A stretch of DNA of 64,000 bases, from the NCBI GenBank assembly GCA_016713725.1, contig JADJOO010000006.1, positions 124,001 through 188,000 on the forward strand, read 5' to 3'. A program made the position numbers and the translations under genes. Below are positions 1 to 9,053 of this stretch, in pieces (positions within the stretch are counted from its first letter, which is position 1; the number at the start of each line of letters is the position of its first letter). The stretch comes from Pseudomonadota bacterium. GTDB lineage: Bacteria > Pseudomonadota > Gammaproteobacteria > Steroidobacterales > Steroidobacteraceae. Under the pieces are notes generated by a model, which was given only the letters and a program-made list of their open reading frames with translations, made no database searches and was not told the origin of the DNA.

Positions 1-928
1 GTTCACGGGCACCGGCATTGCGCACCTCAACTGGAAACCGTTCAGTGAGAACGTGGCCGAGCGAGCGGCGCGCCTCGTGCGCGACAAGCGCATGGGTCCC
101 GCGATCATCGTGTTTCCGGATTGCTTCACGTCCCTCGGCGGCAACCAGTACGTGAACTCGTCGGCTATCGGCAACTACGCCGACTTCCTGCTCGACGAAG
201 TCATCCCGCTCGTCGACAAGGAATTCCGCACGCTCGCCTCGCGCGATCACCGCGGCTGCTTCGGCAAGTCGTCGGGCGGCTACGGCGCGATGATCCACGG
301 CATGAAGTACGCCTCGCACTGGGGCGCGATTGCCAACCATTCGGGCGATGCCCACTTCGATTTCATCTACCGCGCCGACTGGCCCAATACGCTGAACGAG
401 CTGGGCCGCTTCCGCCGCCCGCCGCGCAAGGACGGACGCTACACGAACCGCGTCGGTTCGGTCGAAGACCGCAAGATGGCACAGGGATTGGACGACGGGC
501 GCGTGCGCCGGTTCCTCGACGCCATGTGGAAGAAACACAAGTTCACTCTGGGTGAGGGCCACGCCCTGATGAACGTCTGCATGGCCGCGACCTACGACCC
601 GGATCCGGACGTCCCGAACGGATTCCGCCTGCCTTTCCACCTGGAAACGGGTGAATTGCTGCCGCAACGCTGGCAGCGCTGGCTGCGGCACGACCCGGTC
701 CGGCTCGTCGACAAGTACGCCGCCAACCTGCGGCGGCTGAAGGGAATCTACGTCGACTGCGGCTGGCGTGACCAATACCACATCCATTATGGCTGCCGAC
801 AATTGTCACGAGCCCTTGAAAAGGCGCGCGTCGCGCACCAATACGAGGAGTTCGACGACACCCACTCGGACATCGACTACCGCATGGACGTGAGCCTGCC
901 CTTCCTCTATCGCGCCCTGCGGCCCTGA
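1..928 (+). CDS. Putative esterase, alpha/beta hydrolase fold (5' end cut off by window)
   Basis: The reading frame is already open at base 2 and runs to the TGA at 926-928, so the start lies outside the window. The motif GKSSGGYGA is the GxSxGG nucleophile elbow of the esterase D / antigen-85-like family (PF00756), and a late His in DDTHSDID could be the catalytic base. This family hydrolyses carboxylic esters, often acyl or S-formyl substrates. The substrate here cannot be told. A GTG at 53 is an internal codon rather than the start, because homologous-looking sequence continues upstream of it. The rhomboid gene follows 18 bases later on the same strand. Confidence 0.75.
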   Translation, partial: FTGTGIAHLNWKPFSENVAERAARLVRDKRMGPAIIVFPDCFTSLGGNQYVNSSAIGNYADFLLDEVIPLVDKEFRTLASRDHRGCFGKSSGGYGAMIHGMKYASHWGAIANHSGDAHFDFIYRADWPNTLNELGRFRRPPRKDGRYTNRVGSVEDRKMAQGLDDGRVRRFLDAMWKKHKFTLGEGHALMNVCMAATYDPDPDVPNGFRLPFHLETGELLPQRWQRWLRHDPVRLVDKYAANLRRLKGIYVDCGWRDQYHIHYGCRQLSRALEKARVAHQYEEFDDTHSDIDYRMDVSLPFLYRALRP

Positions 929-946
929 ACACGGCCAGCCCCGACC

Positions 947-1858
947 GTGAGCAGCCCGCCGCCGTCCACGACGTTGCCCGAACTGCCGGTCGAGGTCTAT
1001 CGCTCTCACTGGCGGCCGGCGTGCGAAGAGCGTGCCTTCATGCTGCATGCGGTCGGCATCGGGTCGCAGGTCGTGGCCAACGGCGAACTCTGGAGTCTCG
1101 TCGTGCTGGAACCTTTCGCGGCCACGGCAAGCAGTCACCTGCGCGGCTACGAGCGCGAGAACCCGCCGAAGAGGCGCATGCTCGCGCGACCCGAGCAGAT
1201 GCATCCGCACGCCTGGATCGGACCGGCCATGTACTTGTCGGTACTGGTGCTGATCGCGTGGCTCGCTGGTCACCGAACTTTCGCGACCAACTGGCTGGCC
1301 GCGGGCGTGCTCGACACGGCGGTCGTGCGGGGCGGTGAATACTGGCGAACCGTGACGGCACTGACGCTGCACTTCGACATCGCGCATCTCCTCAGCAACC
1401 TGGGATTCGGTGCGTTTTTCGGCTGGCTCGCTTCGCAACTGCTTGGCCCGGGTGTTGCCTTCGGCGGCGCCGTTGCCGCGGCCGCCCTCGCCAATGCCCT
1501 CAATGCATCGGTGCAACCGGCCAGTCACGTTTCTGCCGGCGCTTCGACCATGGTGTTCTCCCTGCTCGGCTTGCTTGCTGCGTACGCGTGGCGACGGCGG
1601 GAGGACTCCGGCGAACGCTGGGCCTCTCGCTGGGCGCCGTTGATCGCGGGAGTGTTCCTGCTGGGTTTCACCGGCGTGGGCGGCGAAAACACGGACGTGC
1701 TGGCGCACCTCACCGGCTTCATCACGGGCGCGGCCACCGGCTGGTGGCTCGGTCGCCTGTCACAGATTCCCAAGCCACTTGTGCAATGGCTGGTCGGGCT
1801 TGGCGCACTGGCCGGCATTGCCGGCGCATGGTGGGCCGCCCTGATGCCGGGCGCATAG
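947..1858 (+). CDS. Rhomboid-family intramembrane serine protease
   Basis: Protein of 303 aa with a soluble N-terminal part of about 85 residues followed by six or seven hydrophobic segments. The motif GASTMVFSLLG matches the rhomboid GxSx catalytic serine helix, and the later AHLTGFITG supplies the catalytic histidine, so the Ser-His dyad is intact. HFDIAHLLSNLGF corresponds to the conserved HxxxN region that forms the oxyanion hole. Rhomboids cut transmembrane segments of other membrane proteins. The substrate is unknown. The start is GTG at 947, the first start in frame after the upstream stop. It probably shares a transcript with the esterase. Confidence 0.85.
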   Translation: MSSPPPSTTLPELPVEVYRSHWRPACEERAFMLHAVGIGSQVVANGELWSLVVLEPFAATASSHLRGYERENPPKRRMLARPEQMHPHAWIGPAMYLSVLVLIAWLAGHRTFATNWLAAGVLDTAVVRGGEYWRTVTALTLHFDIAHLLSNLGFGAFFGWLASQLLGPGVAFGGAVAAAALANALNASVQPASHVSAGASTMVFSLLGLLAAYAWRRREDSGERWASRWAPLIAGVFLLGFTGVGGENTDVLAHLTGFITGAATGWWLGRLSQIPKPLVQWLVGLGALAGIAGAWWAALMPGA

Positions 1859-1911
1859 CCGCAGGGGTCGGGTATGCTCCCCGGCCCACTTGCGACCGCA
1901 GCGAACCGACG

Positions 1912-3915
1912 ATGGCCCTGCAGCAACTGACAGCAGAACAGGTCCGTACCTGGACCCTCGAACAGAAAGACCGCTGGTGGTTCACCAACGTCTACCGCGG
2001 CGACATGGCGCAGCTCACGCTGCGATCGGCGATCACCGGTTTCATGCTCGGCGGCCTGCTCAGCGCCACCAACCTGTACGTCGGCGCCAAGACCGGCTGG
2101 ACGCTCGGCGTCGGCCTGACCTCGGTGATCCTGGCCTTCGCGCTGTACCGGGTCTTCTCGAGGCTCGGCGCGCGCGACATGACCATACTTGAAAACAACT
2201 GCGTGCAGTCGATCGCGACCGCGGCCGGCTACATGACGATGCCGCTCACTTCCGGCCTGGCAGCCTATATGTGGGCGACCAACCAGGTCCTGCCGTTGTG
2301 GCAGATCCTGGTGTTCAACATCGTGCTGTCGTGCCTGGGCGTGCTGGTGGCGTTTCCGATGAAGCGTCGTTTCATCAACGACGAACAGCATCCTTTCCCC
2401 GAAGGCCGCGCCTGCGGCGTCGTGCTCGACACGCTCTACCACGGCGCGGCGGCTGCGAAGGGCATGCTGCAAGCGAAGGCACTCGCTGTCGCAGCGACGA
2501 TTGCCGGCGTCACGAGCTTCATCGCCGGCGAAAGCTACATGAAGCTGATCCAGCAGCAATGGCTGGGTTTCAGCTCGTCCTGGCACCTGCCAGTCAAGCT
2601 GGACGGCTGGTACTACTGGCTGGTCGAGAAAGGATACGCACCCCTGCCAAAGCTCGCGGGCGTGGATATCCGCCAGCTCGCGCTGTCGCCGGGACTCGAC
2701 TTTGCGATGATCGGCGCTGGCGGCCTCATGGGTATGCGCGTGGCGTCGAGCCTGCTGCTGGGAGCGCTGCTCAACTTCGTGGTCGTCGCGCCGATCATGA
2801 TCTCGCTCGGCGAAATCCAGCCGCGCGAAGGTTCGATCGCGGCGGGCACTGCGATTTTCGGGCGCGCGCACATCCTCAACAACTGGGCGCTCTGGTACGG
2901 CATCACGATGATGGTGGTGGCTTCGCTCGTTGCCCTGTTCGCGAAGCCTGAAGTCTTCGTCGCCGCATTCAGGAGCCTGCGACGGAACAGGAACGCACCG
3001 GGTCAGCGCGACCTGCTGCGGGACATCGAACTGCCGCTGGTGCTGTCCGGGATCGGCGTGCCGGTATTCGGTGCAATCGGCGTCTGGATGCTGCACGCCT
3101 GGTTCGGCGTGAGCTGGATCCTGGGCGCGCTCGCGATCCCGCTGATCCTCGTGCTGGCGCTGATTGCGGCGAGCAGCACCGCGCTGACCGGCATCACCCC
3201 ATCGGGGTCGTTGTCCAAGATTCCGCAGTTCACCTTCGGCGCACTCGATGCGCGCACTCCGGCACCGAACCTGATGACGGCCGTCATGTCGTCGGAGGTG
3301 GCCAGCAACGCCTCGAACCTGCTCATGGACATCAAGCCGGGCTACATGCTCGGTGCCAAGCCACGGCAGCAGGCAATCGGCCACGTCATCGGCATCGTCG
3401 CGGGCGCGCTCGCGGCCACGCCCTTGTTCTTCGTGCTGTTCGGGCTCGACAACTTCGACCCGGCCGCCGGCAGGTCCGTGGCCGACACGATGGTCAGCGA
3501 CAAGTTCGCGTTTCCCGGCGCGGTGCAATGGAAAGGCGTTTCCGACCTCGTCGCGGCTGTCTTCGGCAGCCCCGAGGCCAGCGGCCTGCTTACGACTTCG
3601 ATAGCCTGGTCGATTGCCATCGCCGGCTTTGCAGCACTCGTCATGGAGGTGCTGCGCATCCGCACGAACAACCGGTTTCCGCTTTCCCCGCTCGCGATCG
3701 GCCTGGGAGTGGTGCTGCCGCCGGACTCGTCGTTCATGATGTTCTGCGGCGCCGCGCTGTTCTGGTACGCGGCGCGCAAGCTGCAGTCGCAACCCGGCAC
3801 GCGCGCGCACGAAATCTGGGTCGGGTCGCAGGAGCCTATCTGTGCCGGCCTGATTGCCGGCGCCGCGCTCGTCGGCATCGGCGATATTCTGGTCAAGGTG
3901 TTCGTGCTGTCCTGA
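1912..3915 (+). CDS. OPT-family oligopeptide/metal-chelate transporter
   Basis: Protein of 667 aa with about 14-16 hydrophobic segments, typical of the OPT superfamily (PF03169), which imports peptides or metal chelates by proton symport. Early motifs such as NLYVGAKTGWTLG, and later GITPSGSLSKIPQ and a C-terminal LPPDSSFMMFCGA, are family hallmarks. The frame is open further upstream, but the ATG at 1912 is chosen because the upstream part overlaps the rhomboid gene and lacks family sequence. The gene starts 53 bases after the rhomboid stop. Substrate not predictable. Confidence 0.88.
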   Translation: MALQQLTAEQVRTWTLEQKDRWWFTNVYRGDMAQLTLRSAITGFMLGGLLSATNLYVGAKTGWTLGVGLTSVILAFALYRVFSRLGARDMTILENNCVQSIATAAGYMTMPLTSGLAAYMWATNQVLPLWQILVFNIVLSCLGVLVAFPMKRRFINDEQHPFPEGRACGVVLDTLYHGAAAAKGMLQAKALAVAATIAGVTSFIAGESYMKLIQQQWLGFSSSWHLPVKLDGWYYWLVEKGYAPLPKLAGVDIRQLALSPGLDFAMIGAGGLMGMRVASSLLLGALLNFVVVAPIMISLGEIQPREGSIAAGTAIFGRAHILNNWALWYGITMMVVASLVALFAKPEVFVAAFRSLRRNRNAPGQRDLLRDIELPLVLSGIGVPVFGAIGVWMLHAWFGVSWILGALAIPLILVLALIAASSTALTGITPSGSLSKIPQFTFGALDARTPAPNLMTAVMSSEVASNASNLLMDIKPGYMLGAKPRQQAIGHVIGIVAGALAATPLFFVLFGLDNFDPAAGRSVADTMVSDKFAFPGAVQWKGVSDLVAAVFGSPEASGLLTTSIAWSIAIAGFAALVMEVLRIRTNNRFPLSPLAIGLGVVLPPDSSFMMFCGAALFWYAARKLQSQPGTRAHEIWVGSQEPICAGLIAGAALVGIGDILVKVFVLS

Positions 3916-3943
3916 GCGCGGGCGCGTCACGGAACTGCTGGAA

Positions 3944-4714
3944 GTGAGCGATCGCCCGCAAACTGCCGCGCCTGAGACGCTGCCGATCCTTTACCGGGAC
4001 GAGCGACTCGTCGTGGTCGACAAGCCGTCGGGACTGCTGGTGCACCGCTCACCGATCGACCGGCATGAAACCCGGTTTGCACTGCAGATCCTGCGCGACC
4101 AGCTCGGTCAGCGTGTCTACACGATTCACCGTCTCGACAAGGGCACGTCCGGGGTACTGGCGTTCGGACTGAATCCGGACACCGCCCGCGAGTACAGCGC
4201 GCTCTTTGCACAGCGCAGTGTCGTCAAAACGTATGTCGCGCTGGTGCGCGGCTGGCCTGCCGTGGAAGGCACCATCGATCGGCCGCTCTCCGCGGTCGAA
4301 GACGAACGCGTCGGACCGCAGTCCGCAGAACCTCGGGAGTCGCAAACGGCGTTCAGGCGCATCGCGACCTTCGAATTGCCGGTGTGTGTCGATCGCTACC
4401 CGACCTCGCGTTACGCATTGGTCGAACTCATGCCGCACACCGGGCGTCGGCACCAGTTGCGTCGCCACCTCGCCGGCGAGTCGCATCCGATCGTGGGCGA
4501 TTCGACCTATGGCAAGGGCAGGCACAACCGCCTGTTTCGCGAGCTGTTCGGTGTGCAGCGACTGCTGCTCGCGTGCACGTGTCTCGAGTTCGCGCCGCCT
4601 GCAAGCACAACGGCGCTCCGAATCGAAGCGCCGCTGGCCGCAGAGTTTGCCGCGCTGCTCACCCGGCTGGGTGGGCAGTATTCCGCGAATCCGCTCAGCT
4701 CATCTTCGCCTTGA
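3944..4714 (+). CDS. truC: tRNA pseudouridine(65) synthase TruC
   Basis: A 256 aa RluA-type pseudouridine synthase. The catalytic aspartate lies in HRLDKGTSGVLAF, and VKTYVALVRGW and the C-terminal GDSTYGKGRHNRLFRE are characteristic of TruC rather than RluA, C or D. TruC isomerises U65 in tRNA-Ile and tRNA-Asp. The GTG at 3944 is preferred as start, with GGAA upstream and a short N-terminus as in the family. A longer reading to 3854 would overlap the transporter. The 3' end overlaps the convergent gene at 4695 by 20 bases. Confidence 0.88.
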   Translation: MSDRPQTAAPETLPILYRDERLVVVDKPSGLLVHRSPIDRHETRFALQILRDQLGQRVYTIHRLDKGTSGVLAFGLNPDTAREYSALFAQRSVVKTYVALVRGWPAVEGTIDRPLSAVEDERVGPQSAEPRESQTAFRRIATFELPVCVDRYPTSRYALVELMPHTGRRHQLRRHLAGESHPIVGDSTYGKGRHNRLFRELFGVQRLLLACTCLEFAPPASTTALRIEAPLAAEFAALLTRLGGQYSANPLSSSSP

Positions 4715-5357
4715 CCTTCGCAGTCAGCGCGGCAATCTCGCCGCGACGGCCCTTGTCCGCTACTTCGCGACCCGGACGCGGCGCGGCCTTGCTGGCTTTG
4801 TCGAGGTACTGCAGCGCTTGCGGATAGCGGCCCTGCTCGAACAGGTATTCCGCGTAGAAGTAATTCGGGTCGATGCCGTCCGGGTTCAGCCTGAGCGCCT
4901 GCTGCAACAGCTTGCCGGCCTTCTGGTCGTCACCGAAGCCGACCGGGAAGCCGGGTACCTTGTAGTAAAGGGCGCCGAGGCTCGTGTAGGCCGATCCGTC
5001 GAGCGCTTTCGGGTCGAGCTTGAGCGCCGCTTCGAGGTTGCCCCGCGCCTCCTTGCACAGCGAGAGCGCACCGAGCCCGCCCTTCGCCCCGGCGTAGCTG
5101 CTCTCGATGATGCTTTCCCAGATCAGCGCCTCGGGGCGCGCGGGATTCTGGCGCGTGAAATCTTCGGCTCGCTTTTCCAGCGCCTCGAATGCCTCGTTGC
5201 GGACGTCGCCGGCCGCAGTCTCGTAGTTCACCTTGGCCCACGCCTGCTGGATCGAGAGCAGCTCGGCATCGAAGTCGGGGTTGGCAGGCGCCGCTGCGAA
5301 CAGCGGGGCGGCAAGCAGGCTCGCGCAGACGAATACGGCGTTACGTACGTGTTGCAT
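4695..5357 (-). CDS. Secreted/periplasmic TPR-like protein of unknown function
   Basis: Protein of 220 aa with an N-terminal signal peptide (LLAAPLFAAA, cleavage likely about residue 22). The body has helical repeat character, with recurring ALKLDP / ALRLNPDGIDP elements like tetratricopeptide repeats, and resembles TatT-like TRAP-associated proteins (KVPGFPVGFGDDQKA). A strong Shine-Dalgarno (GAGGAG) sits 5-10 bases before the ATG. It begins 9 bases after the SDR stop and is therefore probably the last gene of the 9053-to-4695 operon. No enzymatic motif seen. The role may be scaffolding or cargo binding in the periplasm. Confidence 0.7.
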   Translation of the reverse strand: MQHVRNAVFVCASLLAAPLFAAAPANPDFDAELLSIQQAWAKVNYETAAGDVRNEAFEALEKRAEDFTRQNPARPEALIWESIIESSYAGAKGGLGALSLCKEARGNLEAALKLDPKALDGSAYTSLGALYYKVPGFPVGFGDDQKAGKLLQQALRLNPDGIDPNYFYAEYLFEQGRYPQALQYLDKASKAAPRPGREVADKGRRGEIAALTAKVKAKMS

Positions 5358-5366
5358 GGTTTCTCC

Positions 5367-6194
5367 TCAGGACTGCGTAGCACGCTCAGCGACGGCGGCC
5401 GCAGCGTGACGACGGATGACAGGAAGCTGCCTGCGGAGTGAGCCGTCGACGACTCCCGGCAGCAGCGCGTTGATGTGGACGAACAGCTTCTCGGGCCAGC
5501 CGAAGCAGACGCCGGTCTTGCCGGCTTCGAGCATGGCGCAGGCGGCCACCGCAACCTGCGCGGGCGGATCCATTGCAACTTTCAACTCGGCGTTCATGCG
5601 GTCGACGGCCGACGCGTTCATGCCGGTCTTCGTCGCGCGCGGCGCGAAGTAGTGCACACCGATCTTCGAATCGGCCAGCTCCCGCCGCAATGCCTCGGTG
5701 AAGCCACGCAGCGCGAACTTGGTGGCGGAGTACGCAGTGAACCCGGGATAGCCCAGGCTGCCGAACACCGAACCGATATTGAGGATCGCACCCATCGGCT
5801 GCGAGCGCAGCATCGGCAGCAGGGCGCGCGTAAGTTGTATCGGAGCAACGGCGTTGATCGCAAACAGCCGCTCGATCGCTGCATCGTCAAGTTCGTCGAG
5901 CAGGCCGAAATCACCGAGACCCGCGCTGTGGACCAGCACGTTGATGCCGCTGCCGCCCCAGTGACTCGCTGCTTCGACCACTCGTGCCCGCCCCTCGGCT
6001 GTCGCAAGATCGGCTGCACACCAGTCGACGCGCGCCGAGCGGCCACCCAGTGCTTGCGCTGCGCATTCGAGCGCCTGCGCGTTCCGGCCCACGAGCAGCA
6101 CGCTTGCACCGCGGCCATGCAGTTCCTGAGCCAGCTCTCGGCCAATGCCACCGCTTGCGCCGGTGATCAATGCCCGCATCTCTGCAGCTTTCAT
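5367..6194 (-). CDS. SDR-family NAD(P)-dependent oxidoreductase
   Basis: Protein of 275 aa with a classic short-chain dehydrogenase layout. The nucleotide-binding TGASGGIG is near residue 10, NSAG-type VHSAGL near 85, and the active site has Ser in GSVFGS and the YSATK motif. The ATG at 6194 overlaps the stop of the upstream gene as ATGA, indicating translational coupling; an in-frame ATG at 6179 is an alternative. The C-terminal extension contains a hydrophobic stretch and may attach to membrane. It most likely reduces or oxidises a keto/hydroxy group on the product of the operon's ligase and di-iron protein (inference). Confidence 0.85.
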   Translation of the reverse strand: MKAAEMRALITGASGGIGRELAQELHGRGASVLLVGRNAQALECAAQALGGRSARVDWCAADLATAEGRARVVEAASHWGGSGINVLVHSAGLGDFGLLDELDDAAIERLFAINAVAPIQLTRALLPMLRSQPMGAILNIGSVFGSLGYPGFTAYSATKFALRGFTEALRRELADSKIGVHYFAPRATKTGMNASAVDRMNAELKVAMDPPAQVAVAACAMLEAGKTGVCFGWPEKLFVHINALLPGVVDGSLRRQLPVIRRHAAAAVAERATQS

Positions 6195-6883
6195 GCGCGC
6201 AGCCTCGTCGGGGCGGCATCCAGCTTCGCGACGACGCCGGCCTCGAGGCCCCGGAACATGTTGCCGTACAGCCAGAACACTCCTCTTGCGCAACCGATGA
6301 CCGCCCCGTCATCGGCTTCGTCCGCTACCCGCCCCACAATTCTCTCGAGATCGCCGACGTGCTCCTGGTCCAGTTCGCCGTGGCTGCGCAGGTAGCTGAA
6401 CGCCCTGGTGGGCAGCTGCAGCGTCTTCTGGATGCGGTCCGCCGCCTGGAGCGCGAGCGCCACGCTGGTGCCTTCGAGCACGAACACCATGCCGAAGAAG
6501 CCGAGTGGATTGCGGCGCTCGATCATGTCGTACGCGTAGGCGACCATGCATTCGGTCGCGATCGACGGCGGCGAAGCCGCAGCTGCCTGGCGATCGCCGC
6601 CCGCGTGCTCGATGTCGTTGAGGATCCACTGTTCGTGGCCCTTCTCCTCGTCGAGGTAGTGCAGTACCGCCTCGCGCAGCCACTCGTGCCGCTCCGGCAG
6701 GCGCGCGCCGACCGCCATCAGCAACGGCACGGTGTGACGCACGTGATGGTAGGCCTGCGTCAGGAACTCGACGTACAGCTCGCGAGTGATGTCGCCGGCA
6801 AGCGCGCGCTGAATGGCGGGCGCTGCCAGCAGGTAGTTGCGGTCGGCGACGGTGTCGCGCTGCAGTTGTTCATACAGGTGCAT
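6191..6883 (-). CDS. Haem-oxygenase-like iron-containing redox enzyme (HDO / TenA-PqqC fold)
   Basis: Protein of 230 aa, all-helical, matching the 'iron-containing redox enzyme' family (PF14518). Metal-ligand candidates are visible: the EExxH-type DEEKGHEQW near residue 85, an internal Glu in VLEGTSVAL, and the HxxxDxxH motif HGELDQEH near residue 180. Family members with known chemistry, such as UndA, BesC and SznF, use a di-iron centre and O2 to cleave or oxidise acids and amines. The ATG at 6883 is the only reasonable start. It is coupled (ATGA) to the downstream SDR and lies 20 bases after the ligase stop. Substrate unknown. Confidence 0.8.
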   Translation of the reverse strand: MHLYEQLQRDTVADRNYLLAAPAIQRALAGDITRELYVEFLTQAYHHVRHTVPLLMAVGARLPERHEWLREAVLHYLDEEKGHEQWILNDIEHAGGDRQAAAASPPSIATECMVAYAYDMIERRNPLGFFGMVFVLEGTSVALALQAADRIQKTLQLPTRAFSYLRSHGELDQEHVGDLERIVGRVADEADDGAVIGCARGVFWLYGNMFRGLEAGVVAKLDAAPTRLRA

Positions 6884-6903
6884 CGATGTATTCCAAAATA
6901 AGG

Positions 6904-8385
6904 TCAGGACGCGAGTTCGGTGGGATACAGGCCGTCGAGCAGCGCGCCGAGACGTGTATGGATTTCCTGGCGGCGCAGCCGGCCATTCGCCGTCAGCGTG
7001 CCGTCGGCAAACGTGAAGGGAACGGGCGCGCGCGCCCAGTAGCACACCTGCGCGTAGTTCGGCAGTATCGCGTTCGCCGCATCGATGGCGGCTTCGACTG
7101 CTGCGTCGGGCGCTTCGATTGCGGACGCCCCGACCAGCGCGACGGCGTAAGGGCGTGACTCACCGTAGACGAGCACCGGCCGGCCAACCAGGCGCTGCGA
7201 GATTTCGCATTCAACCCACTCCGGCGACACGTTGCGGCCAAAGCTGGTGATGAACCGGTTGCCGATGCGACCGTGCAGCTGGAGGTACCCGTCGGCATCA
7301 AAGACGCCAAGGTCCCCGGTCGCGACTTCATCGAGCGGCGCGCGCGGTGGATCACCGAGGTAGCCAAGCATCGTGTTGCCGGCAACGTGCACCTGCCCTG
7401 CTGCATCGACACGCACGCGCACGTGCGGCAATGGACGGCCGACGGTTCCGGCGCGGCGCGATGCGGGCGTGTTCAGGCACACGACCGACGCGCATTCGCT
7501 TAGGCCGTAACCTTCATGGACGGGAATGCCGGCTGCGTCGGCCCGCGCGAGCAACTCGCTTGAGACCTTCGCACCGCCCACGGCAACGAACTGCAACGAT
7601 GCCGGCGGCTGCCAGCCGCGCTCGGCAGCGACAACCATCCCCTGCAGCAGTTCAGGCACGAGGATCAGGCTGTTGGGTTGCTCACGCGTCAGAGTCCCGA
7701 GCAGCCGGACCGCGTCCAGGCCACCGTAGCTCATCCCCGTGACTGAACTCGGTGGCACGACGCACGTCGCACCGCGCAGCAAAGGCGCATACAGGCCCGC
7801 GACGTTCTCCAACAGGGTTGCAAGCGGCAGGATGCAGAGGTGGCGCTCGATTGGGAGTTCGCGGGTGGCATCGGCCACCGACGTCGCGATAGCCTCGAGC
7901 GCTGGACCCGAGAGGCACACGCCCTTGGGGTTCGAGGTGCTGCCCGACGTGTACGTAATCTTGCGCGTGCCTGGGGGTGCAGCCGCTCGGCTGGCGAGGT
8001 CGAGCTGCCGACGGAACCGTCGCAGACCAGATACGGGTGACGTGCCGTCCGGGCGCCATCCCTGCAGCAGTTCCTGCGAGCGCGTGCAGTCGTCGGTGAG
8101 GACTGCATCGACACCCGCATCGTCCAGCGCATGCGCCACCTGCGCGGACGTGAAGGAACCCGGCAGCGGCACCGAGAGCAGTTCCCCGACATGCAGCGCG
8201 AGGTCGGCAAGCGCCCAAGGCACGCCGTTGTCCGCCAGCACGGCGTGACGCTCCGCCCCACCCTGTCGCAGCCACTCGATCTCATGCTCGATGAGCGACG
8301 GCAGGGCGCCATGGAAAATTGTGCGTCGCCCGTCGACGAGGGCGACAGCGCGCGCAGGCGCGGAGCGCATCGCATCGAGCAGCAT
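6904..8385 (-). CDS. AMP-dependent synthetase/ligase (acyl-adenylate forming)
   Basis: Protein of 493 aa of the ANL superfamily. Visible core motifs are the P-loop ITYTSGSTSNPKGV, GYGLSECASVV (A5) and TGDLGVFDADGY (A7). The C-terminal A10 motif reads NGRLRR, so the catalytic lysine usual in NGK/SGK is an arginine. The upstream protein stops with TGA at 8385-8387 and this gene starts at the ATG whose A is base 8385 (TGATG junction). In the family, the enzyme activates a carboxylic acid with ATP and passes it to CoA or a carrier. With the A10 change, the adenylation step may be weak or the enzyme may work mainly as a thioesterifying or transfer partner. Confidence 0.82.
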   Translation of the reverse strand: MLLDAMRSAPARAVALVDGRRTIFHGALPSLIEHEIEWLRQGGAERHAVLADNGVPWALADLALHVGELLSVPLPGSFTSAQVAHALDDAGVDAVLTDDCTRSQELLQGWRPDGTSPVSGLRRFRRQLDLASRAAAPPGTRKITYTSGSTSNPKGVCLSGPALEAIATSVADATRELPIERHLCILPLATLLENVAGLYAPLLRGATCVVPPSSVTGMSYGGLDAVRLLGTLTREQPNSLILVPELLQGMVVAAERGWQPPASLQFVAVGGAKVSSELLARADAAGIPVHEGYGLSECASVVCLNTPASRRAGTVGRPLPHVRVRVDAAGQVHVAGNTMLGYLGDPPRAPLDEVATGDLGVFDADGYLQLHGRIGNRFITSFGRNVSPEWVECEISQRLVGRPVLVYGESRPYAVALVGASAIEAPDAAVEAAIDAANAILPNYAQVCYWARAPVPFTFADGTLTANGRLRRQEIHTRLGALLDGLYPTELAS

Positions 8386-9053
8386 CAGTGACCCGGTGAG
8401 CGGTGCGCGAAGCCCGCCAACCGCTCCGCGTCGGGCAGGTAGCCGGCGAAAACGCGCGGGTCGGTCTCGTAGTAACGGCCCCACGAATCCGCTGCGGTGG
8501 CGACACTCGATGGATCGGCACGGCCGAGTTCGATCAGCGGCGCGCCAAAACCTTCGAGGATCTGGCGCAGCGCGCCGGTGGCCGTGAAGACGATCCACGA
8601 GTAGCGGCGGCTCATCAGGAACACGGGCAGCTGCGCGACCATGCGCACCGCAGCGCGGCAGCTGGCACCGGCCAGGTTGCCGACTTCGACGATTTCATCG
8701 CGACGGACGACACGCGCCCCGCCGCGATCGACCGGCGCCGACCGCAGGCTTGCGGTCAGTCGTTCTTCGATCGGGCGGTCCAGGTACTGCTCGAGGTAGA
8801 GACGGCTTTCGTCCGCACCGCGGATGCCCGCGACGCCGCGCAGGTCCCCCTGGCGGCCACGAAACGCGATGAGCGTGGGCATGAACGTGCGGACTGCGGC
8901 ACCATGCTTGGTGGCGAACCGGGTCTGGACATAAGCCTCGAGGTCGGCGCGGCCCGCGTCGCCGGCTCGAACCGGCTGCAGGTGGAGACGTTCTCCAAGC
9001 GTGCGGAAGTCGGCGGCGGCTCGCCGGGGCAGGATCTGTCCTGGGCGGGGCAT
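8385..9053 (-). CDS. Thermostable-hemolysin-family protein (acyltransferase/autoinducer-synthase-like fold)
   Basis: Protein of 222 aa resembling the thermostable hemolysin family (PF12261) first described in Vibrio. Hallmarks are LIAFRGRQGDLRGVAGIR, YLEQYLDRPIEE, EIVEVGNLAGASCRA and WIVFTATGALRQILEGFG. The strand order and the EVGNLA helix resemble LuxI-type autoinducer synthases and GNAT enzymes more than a pore-forming toxin. The protein has no signal peptide. It is the first gene of a five-gene minus-strand operon and overlaps the ligase start by one base. The haemolysis reported for the family could be a side effect of a lipid product (inference). Confidence 0.75.
   Translation of the reverse strand: MPRPGQILPRRAAADFRTLGERLHLQPVRAGDAGRADLEAYVQTRFATKHGAAVRTFMPTLIAFRGRQGDLRGVAGIRGADESRLYLEQYLDRPIEERLTASLRSAPVDRGGARVVRRDEIVEVGNLAGASCRAAVRMVAQLPVFLMSRRYSWIVFTATGALRQILEGFGAPLIELGRADPSSVATAADSWGRYYETDPRVFAGYLPDAERLAGFAHRSPGH

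Noticed and set aside
1525..3930. An 801-codon open frame on the minus strand opposite the OPT transporter
   Set aside because: Arg/His/Gln-rich composition without any domain; high-GC codon bias makes long antisense frames common. The OPT frame is clearly the coding one.
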